From NCBI GenBank assembly GCA_021323175.1, contig JAJTCK010000013.1, forward strand, positions 1 through 37,585: a DNA stretch of 37,585 nt, read 5' to 3'. The translations under genes were made by a program, and so were the position numbers. Source of the stretch: Solirubrobacterales bacterium (GTDB lineage Bacteria; Actinomycetota; Thermoleophilia; Solirubrobacterales; 70-9). Below the pieces are notes generated by a model that did no database searches, was not told where the DNA came from, and worked only from the letters and a program-made list of their open reading frames with translations. Shown piece after piece: positions 8,061-15,875 of this stretch (the stretch's first letter is position 1; each line of letters starts with the position of its first letter).

Positions 8061-10202
8061 CTATGTGGTCTCGGCGGCGGGCTTGACCGGCGCCTTGGTG
8101 CGCCCCGCCTTGGCGGCAATCGTCGCCAACGCGGACGGCCACCAGACGCGGTCCCCGATCTCCAGCACCAATGAGGGCACGAGCAGGGTCCGGACGATGA
8201 ACGTGTCGATCAGGACCCCAGTCGCGACCGTGAACCCGATCTGGGTCAGGCCGACGAGCGGCAGGACCGCCAGCGCCGAGAATGTCCCGGCCAGCACGAT
8301 CCCCGCCGACGTGATCACGGTGCCCGTGACCGCCAGCCCGCGCAACGTCCCCTCCCTGGTGCCGTGCGCGAGGGATTCCTCGCGCACCCTCGCCATCAGG
8401 AAGATGTTGTAGTCGATGCCCAGCGCCACCAGGAAGATGAAGGCGAACAGGGGCAGGCTCGGGTCCATGCCCGGGAAGTCGAAGACGTTCTCGAAGAAGA
8501 ACGAGCCGAGCCCAAGGGCGGCGCCGAAGGAAAGGATCACCGTCCCGATCAGGACCAGCGGCGCGATCACGGCGCGCAGCAGGGCCGCGAGGATCAGGAA
8601 GACCAGGATCAGCGCGATCGGTACGACCACCCTGTTGTCGCGGACTGACGACTGGCGCAGGTCGTACTCCTCCGCGGTGGGGCCTCCGACCAGCACGTCG
8701 TCGCCGCCGGCGTCCTGGGCCGCGTCCCTGATCCCGGGGATCAGGTCGAAGCCCTGGGTGCTGAGGGGGTCCTCTTCGAGCGTCAGCTCGAGCTTGGTTC
8801 CGGTCGGACCGACCTCCTCGTTCGGGCTCAGCTCCGCCACGCCGGGAGCTCCGGCGACGGCGTCGCGCACCGCCGCGAGCTTCGAGTCGTCGGTGACAAC
8901 GACGTTGGTCGGCGAGTTGGCCCCGGCCGGGAAGCCCTCCTCGACGAGCTCCTGGCCCTGCACGGAGTCGACGTCGTCGCGGAAGCCATTGCCCGACGTC
9001 AGGTCGGTGTTGAGGTAGGTGAGTCCCAGGCACAGCACCAGCAGCAGGGCCGTCGTACCGATCCACACCCTGCGGGTGTGCTGGCCGACCCAGCTCGCGA
9101 TCCGGCTCCAGAGGCCATGCGTCTCGTCGACGCCCTCGGATCCGACCCGAGGTATGAAGGGCCAGAAAGCCCTGCGCCCGGTGATCGCGAGCAGCGCGGG
9201 CAGGATCGTCAGCATCGAGATCATCGCGAGGCCGACGCCCAGGGCACCGATCGGGCCCAGGCCCGAGGTGCCGGTGACCTCGGCGAGGGTCAGGGTCAGC
9301 AGGGCGGCCATGACCGTCAGCCCGGAGGCGACGATCGCAGGTCCCGCCTTTCGCATCGCGACCTTGACCGCCGCGTGCTTGTCCTCGTGGCGCCGGAGCT
9401 CCTCGCGATAACGGGAGACCAGCAGCAGCGCATAGTCCGTGCCCGCGCCGAACACGAGGACGGGCAGGATGCCTCCCGACTGGCCGGTGACGGTGACCCC
9501 GGCCTCGGCCAGCAGGTAGCCCATGCCGCGGGAGGTGACCTCGGCGAGTATCACCGAGAAGAAGGGGATCAGCCAGAAGATCGGGCTGCGGTAGATGATG
9601 ATCAGCAGGATCAGGACCAGCAGGGCGGTCGCGTACAGCAGCGTGCCGTCGATCTGACCGAACACGTCGATGGCGTCGGCCGAGAACCCGGCCGGGCCCG
9701 TGACCTTCGCCTCCAGCCCCTCGGGAAGGCCCTCGAGGTCGGCCTTGATGTCGTCGGTTGCGTCCACCAGCAGCTCGGCGGCTTCGTTGGTGCCGTCCTC
9801 GACGGTGATCGGCGTGATCAGCAGCGCCGTCGACCCGTCGTCCGAGGCGACGGGTGCGCGGGTCTCGCCGACTCCCTCGCGCCGCTCGGCGTTGATCTGG
9901 GCGCGGGTCTCGGCGATCGTCGCCCGGTCCTCGGGGCTGAGGCCGCCGTCGCGGTGGAAGACGGTGATCGCGTCGGCGATGTCGCCCGAGGGGAACTCCT
10001 CCAGCTCCTCGATCGCCTTGACCGACTCCGCCTTGGCGGGCAGGTAGTCGGCCGGATCGTTCTCCTGGGCGTCCTCGAACTTGCCCGCCAGAGGCCCCAT
10101 CGCGAAGAAGATCACCAGCCAGACACCGAGCAGCGCCCACTTCGTGCGCCGTCCGCCCGGGAGCTCCGCGAACCACCTGCCTACAGCCCTGACGCGCTCC
10201 AT
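8061..10202 (-). CDS. MMPL-family RND transporter
   Basis: This is a 713-residue exporter with two repeats. Each repeat has one N-terminal helix, a large extracytoplasmic domain and a bundle of helices. The signature sequences GAGTDYALLLVSRYREEL in repeat 1 and ALGIDYNIFLMARVREE in repeat 2 carry the intramembrane Asp-Tyr pairs used for proton transfer in MmpL proteins. Known MmpL proteins export lipids or hydrophobic compounds. ATG 10202 (MERVRAVGRWF) is preferred over TTG 10253 because the family begins with this amphipathic segment; AAGGGAG lies upstream with loose spacing. A TAACTT hexamer at 10252-10257 (minus strand) could be its -10, giving a leader of roughly 45 nt. Confidence 0.9.
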   Translation of the reverse strand: MERVRAVGRWFAELPGGRRTKWALLGVWLVIFFAMGPLAGKFEDAQENDPADYLPAKAESVKAIEELEEFPSGDIADAITVFHRDGGLSPEDRATIAETRAQINAERREGVGETRAPVASDDGSTALLITPITVEDGTNEAAELLVDATDDIKADLEGLPEGLEAKVTGPAGFSADAIDVFGQIDGTLLYATALLVLILLIIIYRSPIFWLIPFFSVILAEVTSRGMGYLLAEAGVTVTGQSGGILPVLVFGAGTDYALLLVSRYREELRRHEDKHAAVKVAMRKAGPAIVASGLTVMAALLTLTLAEVTGTSGLGPIGALGVGLAMISMLTILPALLAITGRRAFWPFIPRVGSEGVDETHGLWSRIASWVGQHTRRVWIGTTALLLVLCLGLTYLNTDLTSGNGFRDDVDSVQGQELVEEGFPAGANSPTNVVVTDDSKLAAVRDAVAGAPGVAELSPNEEVGPTGTKLELTLEEDPLSTQGFDLIPGIRDAAQDAGGDDVLVGGPTAEEYDLRQSSVRDNRVVVPIALILVFLILAALLRAVIAPLVLIGTVILSFGAALGLGSFFFENVFDFPGMDPSLPLFAFIFLVALGIDYNIFLMARVREESLAHGTREGTLRGLAVTGTVITSAGIVLAGTFSALAVLPLVGLTQIGFTVATGVLIDTFIVRTLLVPSLVLEIGDRVWWPSALATIAAKAGRTKAPVKPAAETT

Positions 10203-10303
10203 CTGATTACCAGCTCCCTTGGGTCGAGTTTGGTCTTCTGAGAGGCACCCCAAGTTACGAGGATGCCCCCGCGAACGGTTGCCTTTCGGTGAATAAGACC
10301 GCG

Positions 10304-10372
10304 GAGGTCCCCGAAACTGATCGCCCGCGACGTCGCCTCTTCGGCCGGCACGATCGCTGAGCCCGGGACCTC
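10304..10372 (-). promoter_or_regulatory. Candidate structured leader or operator upstream of MMPL
   Basis: GAGGTCCC (10304-10311) is the exact reverse complement of GGGACCTC (10365-10372). Inside, GATCG near 10319 pairs with CGATC near 10351, and the 10-bp palindrome GCGACGTCGC lies at 10327-10336. As RNA on the minus strand this would fold into a long stem of about 69 nt some 100-170 nt upstream of the MMPL start. No known riboswitch class is recognised. Confidence 0.3.
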
Positions 10373-10379
10373 AGTCAAT

Positions 10380-10393
10380 CAGGGATCTCCCTG
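10380..10393. repeat. Palindrome with repeated arm
   Basis: CAGGGA-TC-TCCCTG is a perfect 6+2+6 inverted repeat. The 11-mer CAGGGATCTCC occurs again at 10451-10461, 71 bp away, in the same intergenic region. The pair could be two binding sites for one regulator. Confidence 0.4.
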
Positions 10394-10506
10394 AGCCCGC
10401 CCTCGGTCCCTGGCGCGCTTTGAGCACCTCCAGGACGACGACGGGGGTCCCAGGGATCTCCGGGGACGGGCCCTTCGTCAAGGTTCAGGAGGAAACCTGA
10501 TTGGAG

Positions 10507-10532
10507 GGAGGTAAACCTCCGAGTATCGGAGG
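10507..10532 (-). terminator. Overlapping hairpins just after the acyl-CoA dehydrogenase stop
   Basis: On the minus strand, two bases after the stop codon, CCTCCGA-TAC-TCGGAGG (10532-10516) forms a 7-bp stem with a 3-nt loop followed by TTTA. The same TCGGAGG arm overlaps a second perfect palindrome, GGAGGT-TT-ACCTCC on this strand (10520-10507), so the two structures exclude each other. The first is a plausible short intrinsic terminator. Confidence 0.55.
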
Positions 10533-10534
10533 AA

Positions 10535-11764
10535 CTACAGGCCCAGCTGCTTCGAGAGGATCTCCTTCATCACCTCGTCCGTGCCCCCGCCGATCGGCCC
10601 GAGCCTGGCGTCGCGGTAGGACTGCTCGACCCCGTATTCACGCATGTACCCATAGCCGCCGTGGATCTGGATCGCCTCGTCGGCGACGTCACACGCCGCG
10701 CGCTGGGTGAAGAGCTTCGCCTGGGTGACCTCGCGGGTCGCGTCCTCGCCGGCCGCGAACTTGCGCAGGGCCGCGTAGGTCATGGCGCGAGCTGCCGAGA
10801 TCGTGACCGACATCTCGGCGAGCTTGTGCCGGATCGCCTGGAACCGGCCGACCGGCCTGCCGAACGCCTCCCGTTCCTTGGCGTAGGCGAGAGCCTGCTC
10901 GAACACCCTCTGCATGCCCCCGGCGGCGCCGAGGGCCATGGTCAGCCGCTCCCACTGGAAGTTGGCCATGATCAAGGTGAAACCGCCGTTCTCCTCGCCG
11001 AGCAGGTTCTGCTCGGGCACCTCGACGTCGGTGAAGGACAGCTCGCCTGTGTCGGAGGAGTGCCAGCCCATCTTCTCCAGTTTCCCCACCACCTCGTAGC
11101 CCGGCATGTCGCGCTCCAACACCAGGAACGAGATGCCGTGGTGGCCTCCCTGCTCCGTGGTCTTGACCGCGCAGACCAGGAAGTCGGCCCGCACTCCGTT
11201 GGTGATGAACGTCTTGGCTCCGTTGACCACGTAGCCGCCGTCGACCTTGCGCGCCGTCGTCGCCATGGAGGCGACGTCGGACCCGGCCCCGGGCTCCGTT
11301 ATTCCGAGGGCGCCGACCAGCTCGCCCTTGACCCCCGGCACGAGCCAGCGCTGCTTCTGCTCAGAGGTTCCGAACTTCCAGATCGGAGGGGTGGCGATCT
11401 CGGAGTGCGCGCCCAGGCCCGCGGCCACGCCTCCGCCGGCGCCCGAGTACGCCAGCTCCTCGATCCAGACGGCGTTGTGGACGTAGTCGCCGCCCTGCCC
11501 GCCGTACTCGATCGGGTACTTGAGGCCGAGGAACCCCAGCTCGCCGCAGCGCTCGAACAGCCCTCGCGGAAACTCCCTGGCCTCCTCCCATTCGCTTCGG
11601 TGGGGTGCCATCTCATTCGAGACGAACTTCCGCGCCGAGGCACGCAGCTCCTCGTGCTCCTCTCCGAACGGGGGGAGCAGCGCCCGGTCGCCGCTGTCCT
11701 TGATCACCGTCACCGCTCCAGTGTCTCCCAATTGCGGCTCGAGTGCGGCAGGCGGGACCGGCAT
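10535..11764 (-). CDS. Acyl-CoA dehydrogenase (LCAD/IVD-type)
   Basis: This 409-residue FAD enzyme dehydrogenates an acyl-CoA to the 2-enoyl-CoA and passes electrons to ETF. Signatures are [37 protein letters not shown] and [13 protein letters not shown]. The catalytic base site used by MCAD is Gly in IGGGTDE, whereas FQWERL contains Glu272, the position used in isovaleryl- and long-chain-type dehydrogenases; this argues for branched or long substrates. The start is ATG 11764. GTG 11713 (TVIKDSGD), with GGGAG upstream, is a serious alternative and gives 392 residues. It is a paralogue of the dehydrogenase at 14536-15807, sharing motif order and the ERL-type base. Confidence 0.9.
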   Translation of the reverse strand: MPVPPAALEPQLGDTGAVTVIKDSGDRALLPPFGEEHEELRASARKFVSNEMAPHRSEWEEAREFPRGLFERCGELGFLGLKYPIEYGGQGGDYVHNAVWIEELAYSGAGGGVAAGLGAHSEIATPPIWKFGTSEQKQRWLVPGVKGELVGALGITEPGAGSDVASMATTARKVDGGYVVNGAKTFITNGVRADFLVCAVKTTEQGGHHGISFLVLERDMPGYEVVGKLEKMGWHSSDTGELSFTDVEVPEQNLLGEENGGFTLIMANFQWERLTMALGAAGGMQRVFEQALAYAKEREAFGRPVGRFQAIRHKLAEMSVTISAARAMTYAALRKFAAGEDATREVTQAKLFTQRAACDVADEAIQIHGGYGYMREYGVEQSYRDARLGPIGGGTDEVMKEILSKQLGL

Positions 11765-11810
11765 CTGGGCGCAGGCGAAGGGTTACGAGAGGTAGCCGCC
11801 GTCCGCTCGT

Positions 11811-12251
11811 TCACTCGCGTCCGGCCGGGGGCCGCCACCGATCCAGGGTGGTGTGTCCTCGGCCCGCGTGGTCGAAGCCCAGCAGGTCGCCCTGCGGGTT
11901 CTTCCTGTCGCCGTGGTGGTATGCCCGAACCTCGGCGATCTTCCCATCGCGCAGGCGGAACCACTCGGTGCCGCGGTTCAGCCGCTTCTCGCCCGACTTC
12001 GGATCCCTCCAGGTCATCGTCCACTCGATCACGGCCTCGTCGCCGGACTCGATGCCGTGCTCCAGCCACCATCGGCCGTCGAGATGCTCGACGCCCCATG
12101 CCGCGTTGTCGGCGATCTCGTGCCCGTGATGGGGACCGAGGCGGGTGTAGTAGTGGACGGCGGCTTCGGTGAAATGGTTGGCGACCAGGTCGGCGTCGCC
12201 GGTGTTGAGCGCCTCGTAATAGGAGCGGATGTGATCTAGATTCTCGCCCAC
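11811..12251 (-). CDS. SnoaL/NTF2-like fold protein
   Basis: A 146-residue protein beginning ENLDHIRSYYEALNTGDADLVANHFTE, the typical first helix-loop of SnoaL-like polyketide-cyclase/NTF2-fold proteins. The later GTEWFRLRDGKIAEVRAYHH is the characteristic final strand pair. Members bind or turn over small hydrophobic molecules, and many have no known substrate. The start is GTG 12251 without a clear ribosome-binding site. It diverges from the first DGPF gene, and the 98-bp gap contains the ECF-type promoter that reads away from it. A C-terminal extension (GHTTLDRWRPPAGRE) follows the fold. Confidence 0.75.
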   Translation of the reverse strand: MGENLDHIRSYYEALNTGDADLVANHFTEAAVHYYTRLGPHHGHEIADNAAWGVEHLDGRWWLEHGIESGDEAVIEWTMTWRDPKSGEKRLNRGTEWFRLRDGKIAEVRAYHHGDRKNPQGDLLGFDHAGRGHTTLDRWRPPAGRE

Positions 12252-12273
12252 CAGGGTTGATTCTCTCCGACCG

Positions 12274-12302
12274 TGTCGATCAGCGGCGTCCCGGTTCGTC
12301 GT
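12274..12302 (+). promoter_or_regulatory. ECF42-type promoter of the first DGPF gene
   Basis: TGTCGAT (12274-12280), 14 bp, then TTCGTCGT (12295-12302). The same two blocks at the same spacing precede the second DGPF gene. From memory, ECF42 promoters carry TGTCGA at -35 and a CGTC-like -10, which fits. The predicted transcription start is about 40 nt before ATG 12350. Confidence 0.75.
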
Positions 12303-12313
12303 CTCTATAGAGA
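12302..12313. repeat. Perfect 12-bp palindrome at the predicted transcription start
   Basis: TCTCTATAGAGA is fully self-complementary and begins at the last base of the ECF-type -10 block. It is absent from the second DGPF promoter. It might be an operator or a small 5' hairpin in the leader. Confidence 0.4.
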
Positions 12314-12349
12314 GGCGAACGGCGCCGCTCCAAACGACAGGAGGAAACG

Positions 12350-12784
12350 ATGCAGTTCATGCTTGCGATGGTCGGCGAGGAGTCCGGGTGGGACAGCTCG
12401 CCGGAGGAGATGGAGAAGGTCGTCGAGGAGATGGAGAACTTCAATCGGGAACTGGTCAGGGCCGGCGCCCTCGTGGACGGGGCCGGGCTGATGCCGCCCT
12501 CCACCGCGTCAACGGTCAGCTTCGGCGAGGACGGAGCGACCGTGACCGACGGGCCGTTCGCCGAGACCAAGGAGCACCTGGCCGGCTATTGGGTCATCGA
12601 GGTCGCCAGCAAGGACGAGGCACTGGAGTGGGTGAGGAAGGTCCCTGTCAGGGAGGGCAAGATCGAGGTGCGCGAGATGATGGGCTACGGCAAGCCCGTT
12701 GACCTCGAGACCTTCGAGCGGCTTCAGGCCGAGGCGAAGAATGATCTGCTCGAGGCGGTCGAGAAGCGCGCTGCCGGCAACTAG
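12350..12784 (+). CDS. YCII-related DGPF-domain protein, first copy
   Basis: A 144-residue protein of the YCII/DGPF family, a dimeric alpha-beta barrel-like fold. It starts MQFMLAMVGEE and has the family signature VTDGPFAETKEHLAGYWVIEV, followed by LEWVRKVPVREGKIEVREMM. The His/Asp pair of catalytic YciI is not evident, so a direct enzymatic function cannot be claimed. The ATG is preceded by ACAGGAGGAAACG, an excellent ribosome-binding site. DGPF proteins are the conserved partners of ECF42 sigma factors, and the sigma gene lies 0.5 kb downstream with a second DGPF gene between. Confidence 0.88.
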   Translation: MQFMLAMVGEESGWDSSPEEMEKVVEEMENFNRELVRAGALVDGAGLMPPSTASTVSFGEDGATVTDGPFAETKEHLAGYWVIEVASKDEALEWVRKVPVREGKIEVREMMGYGKPVDLETFERLQAEAKNDLLEAVEKRAAGN

Positions 12785-12837
12785 GCCATCCATGGCGCGC
12801 CGTGCGACGGCCGGGCGGGCGAGTTTTCGCCTTCGGC

Positions 12838-12866
12838 TGTCGATTTCGGCTCCTCTCGTTCGTCGT
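12838..12866 (+). promoter_or_regulatory. ECF42-type promoter of the second DGPF gene
   Basis: TGTCGAT (12838-12844), 14 bp, then TTCGTCGT (12859-12866), identical in both blocks and spacing to 12274-12302 although the spacer sequence differs. Because the sigma gene follows the second DGPF gene without a gap, this promoter would also make the sigma factor autoregulated. Confidence 0.75.
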
Positions 12867-12911
12867 GGGGTTGAATGCGGCGATAGGCGCCGCGCGACCA
12901 AGGAGGACCAC

Positions 12912-13316
12912 ATGAAGTACCTGCTGACGCTGATCGGCGAGGAGGGCGGCATGGAGGACGCCAGCCCCGAGGAGATGAAGGCGGTGATGGACGCCTGGGG
13001 CGCCTTCACCCAGGAGACGGTGGACAGGGGCGCGTTCATCGCCGGCGAGGGCCTGCAGCCCAGCGCCACGGCCACGACGGTCAAGGTCCCTGAGGGCGGC
13101 GGCGAGCGCATCGTCACCGATGGCCCGTTCACTGAGTCCAAGGAGCAGCTCGGCGGGTTCTACCTGCTCGAGTGCAAGGACCTCGACGACGCCCTGGAAT
13201 GGGCCAGGAAGGTCCCCGTCCGGGCGGGATCGATCGAGGTGCGCCCGGTGATGGACTACGAGGCCGCCGGCTACGAGGGACCCACCTCCGAAGAGGCCGC
13301 GGCCGCCCGGTCCTGA
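12912..13316 (+). CDS. YCII-related DGPF-domain protein, second copy
   Basis: A 134-residue paralogue of the preceding gene, starting [13 protein letters not shown] and containing [21 protein letters not shown] and [26 protein letters not shown] 12912 follows a perfect AAGGAGG ribosome-binding site. The two copies share the DGPF motif, the order of elements and the promoter, but differ at many positions, so the duplication is not recent. The TGA stop (13314-13316) overlaps the start of the sigma factor gene, which implies translational coupling. The product may act as partner or modulator of the sigma factor; this is known only by genomic association. Confidence 0.88.
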   Translation: MKYLLTLIGEEGGMEDASPEEMKAVMDAWGAFTQETVDRGAFIAGEGLQPSATATTVKVPEGGGERIVTDGPFTESKEQLGGFYLLECKDLDDALEWARKVPVRAGSIEVRPVMDYEAAGYEGPTSEEAAAARS

Positions 13317-14548
13317 CCGAGCCCTCGTCCAAGGTCGTCGACCGCCTGTTCCGGCATGAGTCGGGACGGGCGGTCGCGAGCCTGATCCGGGTGCTCGGCG
13401 ACTTCGACCTGGCCGAGGAGGCGGTGCAGGAGGCGTTCGTGGTCGCGCTGGAGCGCTGGGCGACTGACGGCCTCCCGCACAACCCGGGGGCCTGGATCAC
13501 CCGGGTCGCCCGCAACAAGGCCATCGACCGGCTGCGCCGGGAGAAGACCTACACGGTGAAGCGCGAGATCCTCGAGGGACTCGAGCGCCTGGAGCCTGAC
13601 GCCGAGGTGATCGTCCCCGACGACACGCCCGCGCTTCCCGACGACCGGCTGCGCCTCGTCTTCACGTGCTGCCATCCGGCGTTGGCACCCGAGGCGAGGG
13701 TGGCACTGACGCTGCGCACGCTCGGCGGGCTGAGCACTTCCGAGATCGCGGCGGCGTTCCTCACCTCGGAGTCCACCATGGCCCAGCGCCTGGTCCGCGC
13801 GAAGAGGAAGATCCGCGACGCCGGCATCCCCTACGAGGTCCCCGGGCCGAGCCGGCTTCCCGAGCGGCTGCCCTCGGTCCTCGCCACCCTGTACCTGATC
13901 TTCAACGAGGGCTACTTCGCCTCGGGTTCGGACTCCCTGCTCCGCACCGAGCTGGCCGACGAGGCGATCCGCCTCGCCCGCGTCCTCGTCGAGACGCTCC
14001 CGGACCCCGAGGCCCGCGCCCTGCTCGCCCTGATGCTCCTGCAGAACTCGCGGCGCGATGCCCGCCTGGACGAGTCCGGCGAGATGGTCCTTCTGGAGGA
14101 CCAGGACCGCTCCCGCTGGGACCGCGCCCAGATCAAGGACGGCCTGGCGCTGGTGGACACCCTCACCGGCGTCGTCGGCCCGTATGCGATCCAGGCCCGC
14201 ATCGCCGCCGAGCACGCCCGCGCGGAGCGCGCCGAGGACACCGACTGGCGCCGCATCGGCCTTCTGTACGGGCAGCTCACCAGGATCCAGCCATCACCGG
14301 TGATCGAGCTGAACCGTGCGATCGCCGTCGCGATGGATCAAGGCCCCGAGGCCGGCCTGGCCCTGATTGACGCGATCGATGGCCTTGACCGCTACGCCCC
14401 GCTCCACGTCAGCCGAGCCGACCTGCTGGCTCGCCTGGACCGCAACCCGGAGGCGGTCGAGGCCTATCGGCGGGGCCTGGAGCTGAGCACGAACCCTGTC
14501 CAGCAGGCCTTCCTGAAGAAGCGCATCGCCGAGCTCTACAGGCCGTAA
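13313..14548 (+). CDS. ECF42-type RNA polymerase sigma factor with C-terminal extension
   Basis: A 411-residue ECF sigma factor. Region 2 is [26 protein letters not shown] with [20 protein letters not shown], and region 4 is [32 protein letters not shown] helical TPR-like extension of roughly 230 residues follows ([48 protein letters not shown]). This layout and the DGPF neighbours define ECF42; no anti-sigma factor is present, and the extension is thought to control activity. Homology begins at [12 protein letters not shown], and the only nearby initiator is CTG 13313, overlapping the upstream stop as CTGA. Conventional starts in frame lie far upstream, as at 13172, inside the DGPF gene. Confidence 0.88.
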   Translation: MTEPSSKVVDRLFRHESGRAVASLIRVLGDFDLAEEAVQEAFVVALERWATDGLPHNPGAWITRVARNKAIDRLRREKTYTVKREILEGLERLEPDAEVIVPDDTPALPDDRLRLVFTCCHPALAPEARVALTLRTLGGLSTSEIAAAFLTSESTMAQRLVRAKRKIRDAGIPYEVPGPSRLPERLPSVLATLYLIFNEGYFASGSDSLLRTELADEAIRLARVLVETLPDPEARALLALMLLQNSRRDARLDESGEMVLLEDQDRSRWDRAQIKDGLALVDTLTGVVGPYAIQARIAAEHARAERAEDTDWRRIGLLYGQLTRIQPSPVIELNRAIAVAMDQGPEAGLALIDAIDGLDRYAPLHVSRADLLARLDRNPEAVEAYRRGLELSTNPVQQAFLKKRIAELYRP

Positions 14549-15807
14549 CTGCGGCCGATCACCTCAAGCATGATCTCGTCGGTGCCGGCGCCGATGCGGT
14601 TCAGGCGGGCGTCGCGGTAGGCGCGCTCGATCTCGTACTCCTTCATGTAGCCGTAGCCGCCGTGGATCTGGATGCACTCGTCGGCGACCTCGCATATCAC
14701 CCGCGACGTGAACAGCTTGCACTGGGAGATCTCGCGCACCGGGTACTCGCCGTTGGCGAAGCGCCAGGCCGTCGAGTAGGTGAACTGCTTCGCGGCCTCG
14801 ATCTTGGTCGACATGTCGGCGAACTTGTGGCGGATCGCCTGAAACCTGCCGATCGGGCGGCCGAAGGCCTCGCGCTCCATCGCGTACTCCAGGGTGCGCT
14901 CGAACATGCGCTCGGCGCCGGCGACGCAGCCCGCGGCCGCCACCAGCCGCTCTCCCTGGAGCTCCCAGGAGATGTGGTAGAAGCCCTTGCCCTCCTCGCC
15001 CAGCATGTTCTCGGCGGGCACGCGGACGTCCTCGAAGGCCAGCTCGCCGGTGTCAGACGCGTGCATCCCCATCTTCTCCAGCTCGGCCGAGACGGTGAAG
15101 CCGGGGACCAGGTTGCCGTTCTCGTCGCGCAGGTCCACCACGAACAGGGTGATCCCGTCGTGCCCCTTTTCAGGGTCGGTCTTGGTGACCAGCACGATGT
15201 AATCGGCCCTGGCGCCGTTGGTGATGAAGGTCTTGGCGCCGTTGATCACGTACTCGTCGCCGTCCCGGACGGCCGTTGTGCGGATGCTCGCCACGTCCGA
15301 GCCCGCCCCCGGCTCGGTGATCCCGAGGCAGCTGATCCTCTCGCCGGCCAGCGAGGGGGGCAGGTACTTCTGCTTCAGCTCGTCCGAGCCGAGCAGGTGG
15401 ATCGGCGGGGTCGCCATGTCGGTGTGGACGGCGAACCCCATGTTGAGGCCGCCCGAGCCGGAGTAGCTCATGCACTCTGCGCGCACGAGCGAGTAGAAGT
15501 AGTCCCCTCCCTGCCCACCGTATTCCTCGGGGTAGCACAGCCCCAGGTACCCCAGGTCCCCGGCCCGCTTCAGGATCGAGTTCGGCCAGTAGCTCTCCTC
15601 CCACTCGTTGCGGTGCGGGAAGCACTCCTTCTGGACCCACGCCTTCATCGACTCCCGCAGCTGCTCGTGCTCGTCGGTGAAGATCAGGTGCTTGCGAGCG
15701 GCTTCGTGATCAGGCTTGATGACGGTGTCGGTTGCGGCTGACAGGGTGTGCTCCTCGCAATTCGGCGGGTGCAGGCTCTCCTGCGGCGGACGAGTGAACA
15801 CTAGCAC
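14536..15807 (-). CDS. Acyl-CoA dehydrogenase, second copy (LCAD/IVD-type)
   Basis: A 423-residue acyl-CoA dehydrogenase with [55 protein letters not shown] and [33 protein letters not shown]. The MCAD-type base is Ala here, and Glu286 in LQGERLV takes the IVD/LCAD position. It diverges from the crotonase operon and probably supplies its enoyl-CoA substrate. GTG 15807 has AGGAAG upstream. CTG 15744 preceded by GAGGAG six bases earlier fits the family length better (402 residues) and would place inverted repeats in the leader. The 3' end overlaps the sigma factor gene by 13 bp tail to tail. Confidence 0.9.
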   Translation of the reverse strand: MLVFTRPPQESLHPPNCEEHTLSAATDTVIKPDHEAARKHLIFTDEHEQLRESMKAWVQKECFPHRNEWEESYWPNSILKRAGDLGYLGLCYPEEYGGQGGDYFYSLVRAECMSYSGSGGLNMGFAVHTDMATPPIHLLGSDELKQKYLPPSLAGERISCLGITEPGAGSDVASIRTTAVRDGDEYVINGAKTFITNGARADYIVLVTKTDPEKGHDGITLFVVDLRDENGNLVPGFTVSAELEKMGMHASDTGELAFEDVRVPAENMLGEEGKGFYHISWELQGERLVAAAGCVAGAERMFERTLEYAMEREAFGRPIGRFQAIRHKFADMSTKIEAAKQFTYSTAWRFANGEYPVREISQCKLFTSRVICEVADECIQIHGGYGYMKEYEIERAYRDARLNRIGAGTDEIMLEVIGRSYGL

Positions 15808-15839
15808 CTGCTACTTCCTGGGGGTAGGAAGTGTCACTT
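15793..15839. promoter_or_regulatory. Cluster of inverted repeats between divergent dehydrogenase and crotonase genes
   Basis: Three palindromes lie close together: AGTG-AA-CACT (15793-15802), ACTTCCT-N6-AGGAAGT (15813-15819 with 15826-15832) and AAGTG-T-CACTT (15829-15839). They sit between the two divergent genes or at the very 5' end of the dehydrogenase frame. They are candidate binding sites for the operon's MerR regulator or another factor. Confidence 0.5.
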
Positions 15840-15860
15840 TCCATTGCACGCAAGATCCAC

Positions 15861-15866
15861 TAGGCT
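15861..15866 (+). promoter_or_regulatory. -10 element of the crotonase operon
   Basis: TAGGCT ends 9 nt before ATG 15876 with no ribosome-binding site between, so the mRNA should start within a base or two of the ATG. The inverted repeats at 15813-15839 would cover the -35 region. Confidence 0.5.
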
Positions 15867-15875
15867 GCGCGTCCG

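Larger units (their letters stand above)
10203..10534. other. Non-coding region of 332 bp with several inverted repeats
   Basis: No convincing gene is seen between the MMPL start and the acyl-CoA dehydrogenase stop; the only longer reading frame (10181-10378, minus) has no homology or coding bias that I recognise. The region holds a long-range inverted repeat (10304-10311 with 10365-10372), a palindrome at 10380-10393 whose left part CAGGGATCTCC recurs at 10451-10461, and hairpins at 10507-10532. It probably combines the terminator of the dehydrogenase and the control region of the MMPL gene. Confidence 0.6.

Noticed and set aside
10371-10377. TTGACTG half-site (minus strand) like half of the TetR operator
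   Set aside because: The second arm is missing, so a third operator copy is not supported.
10181-10378. A 65-codon minus-strand frame upstream of the MMPL gene
   Set aside because: It overlaps the MMPL start, has no ribosome-binding site, hydrophobic pattern or homology that I recognise, and coincides with the inverted repeats.
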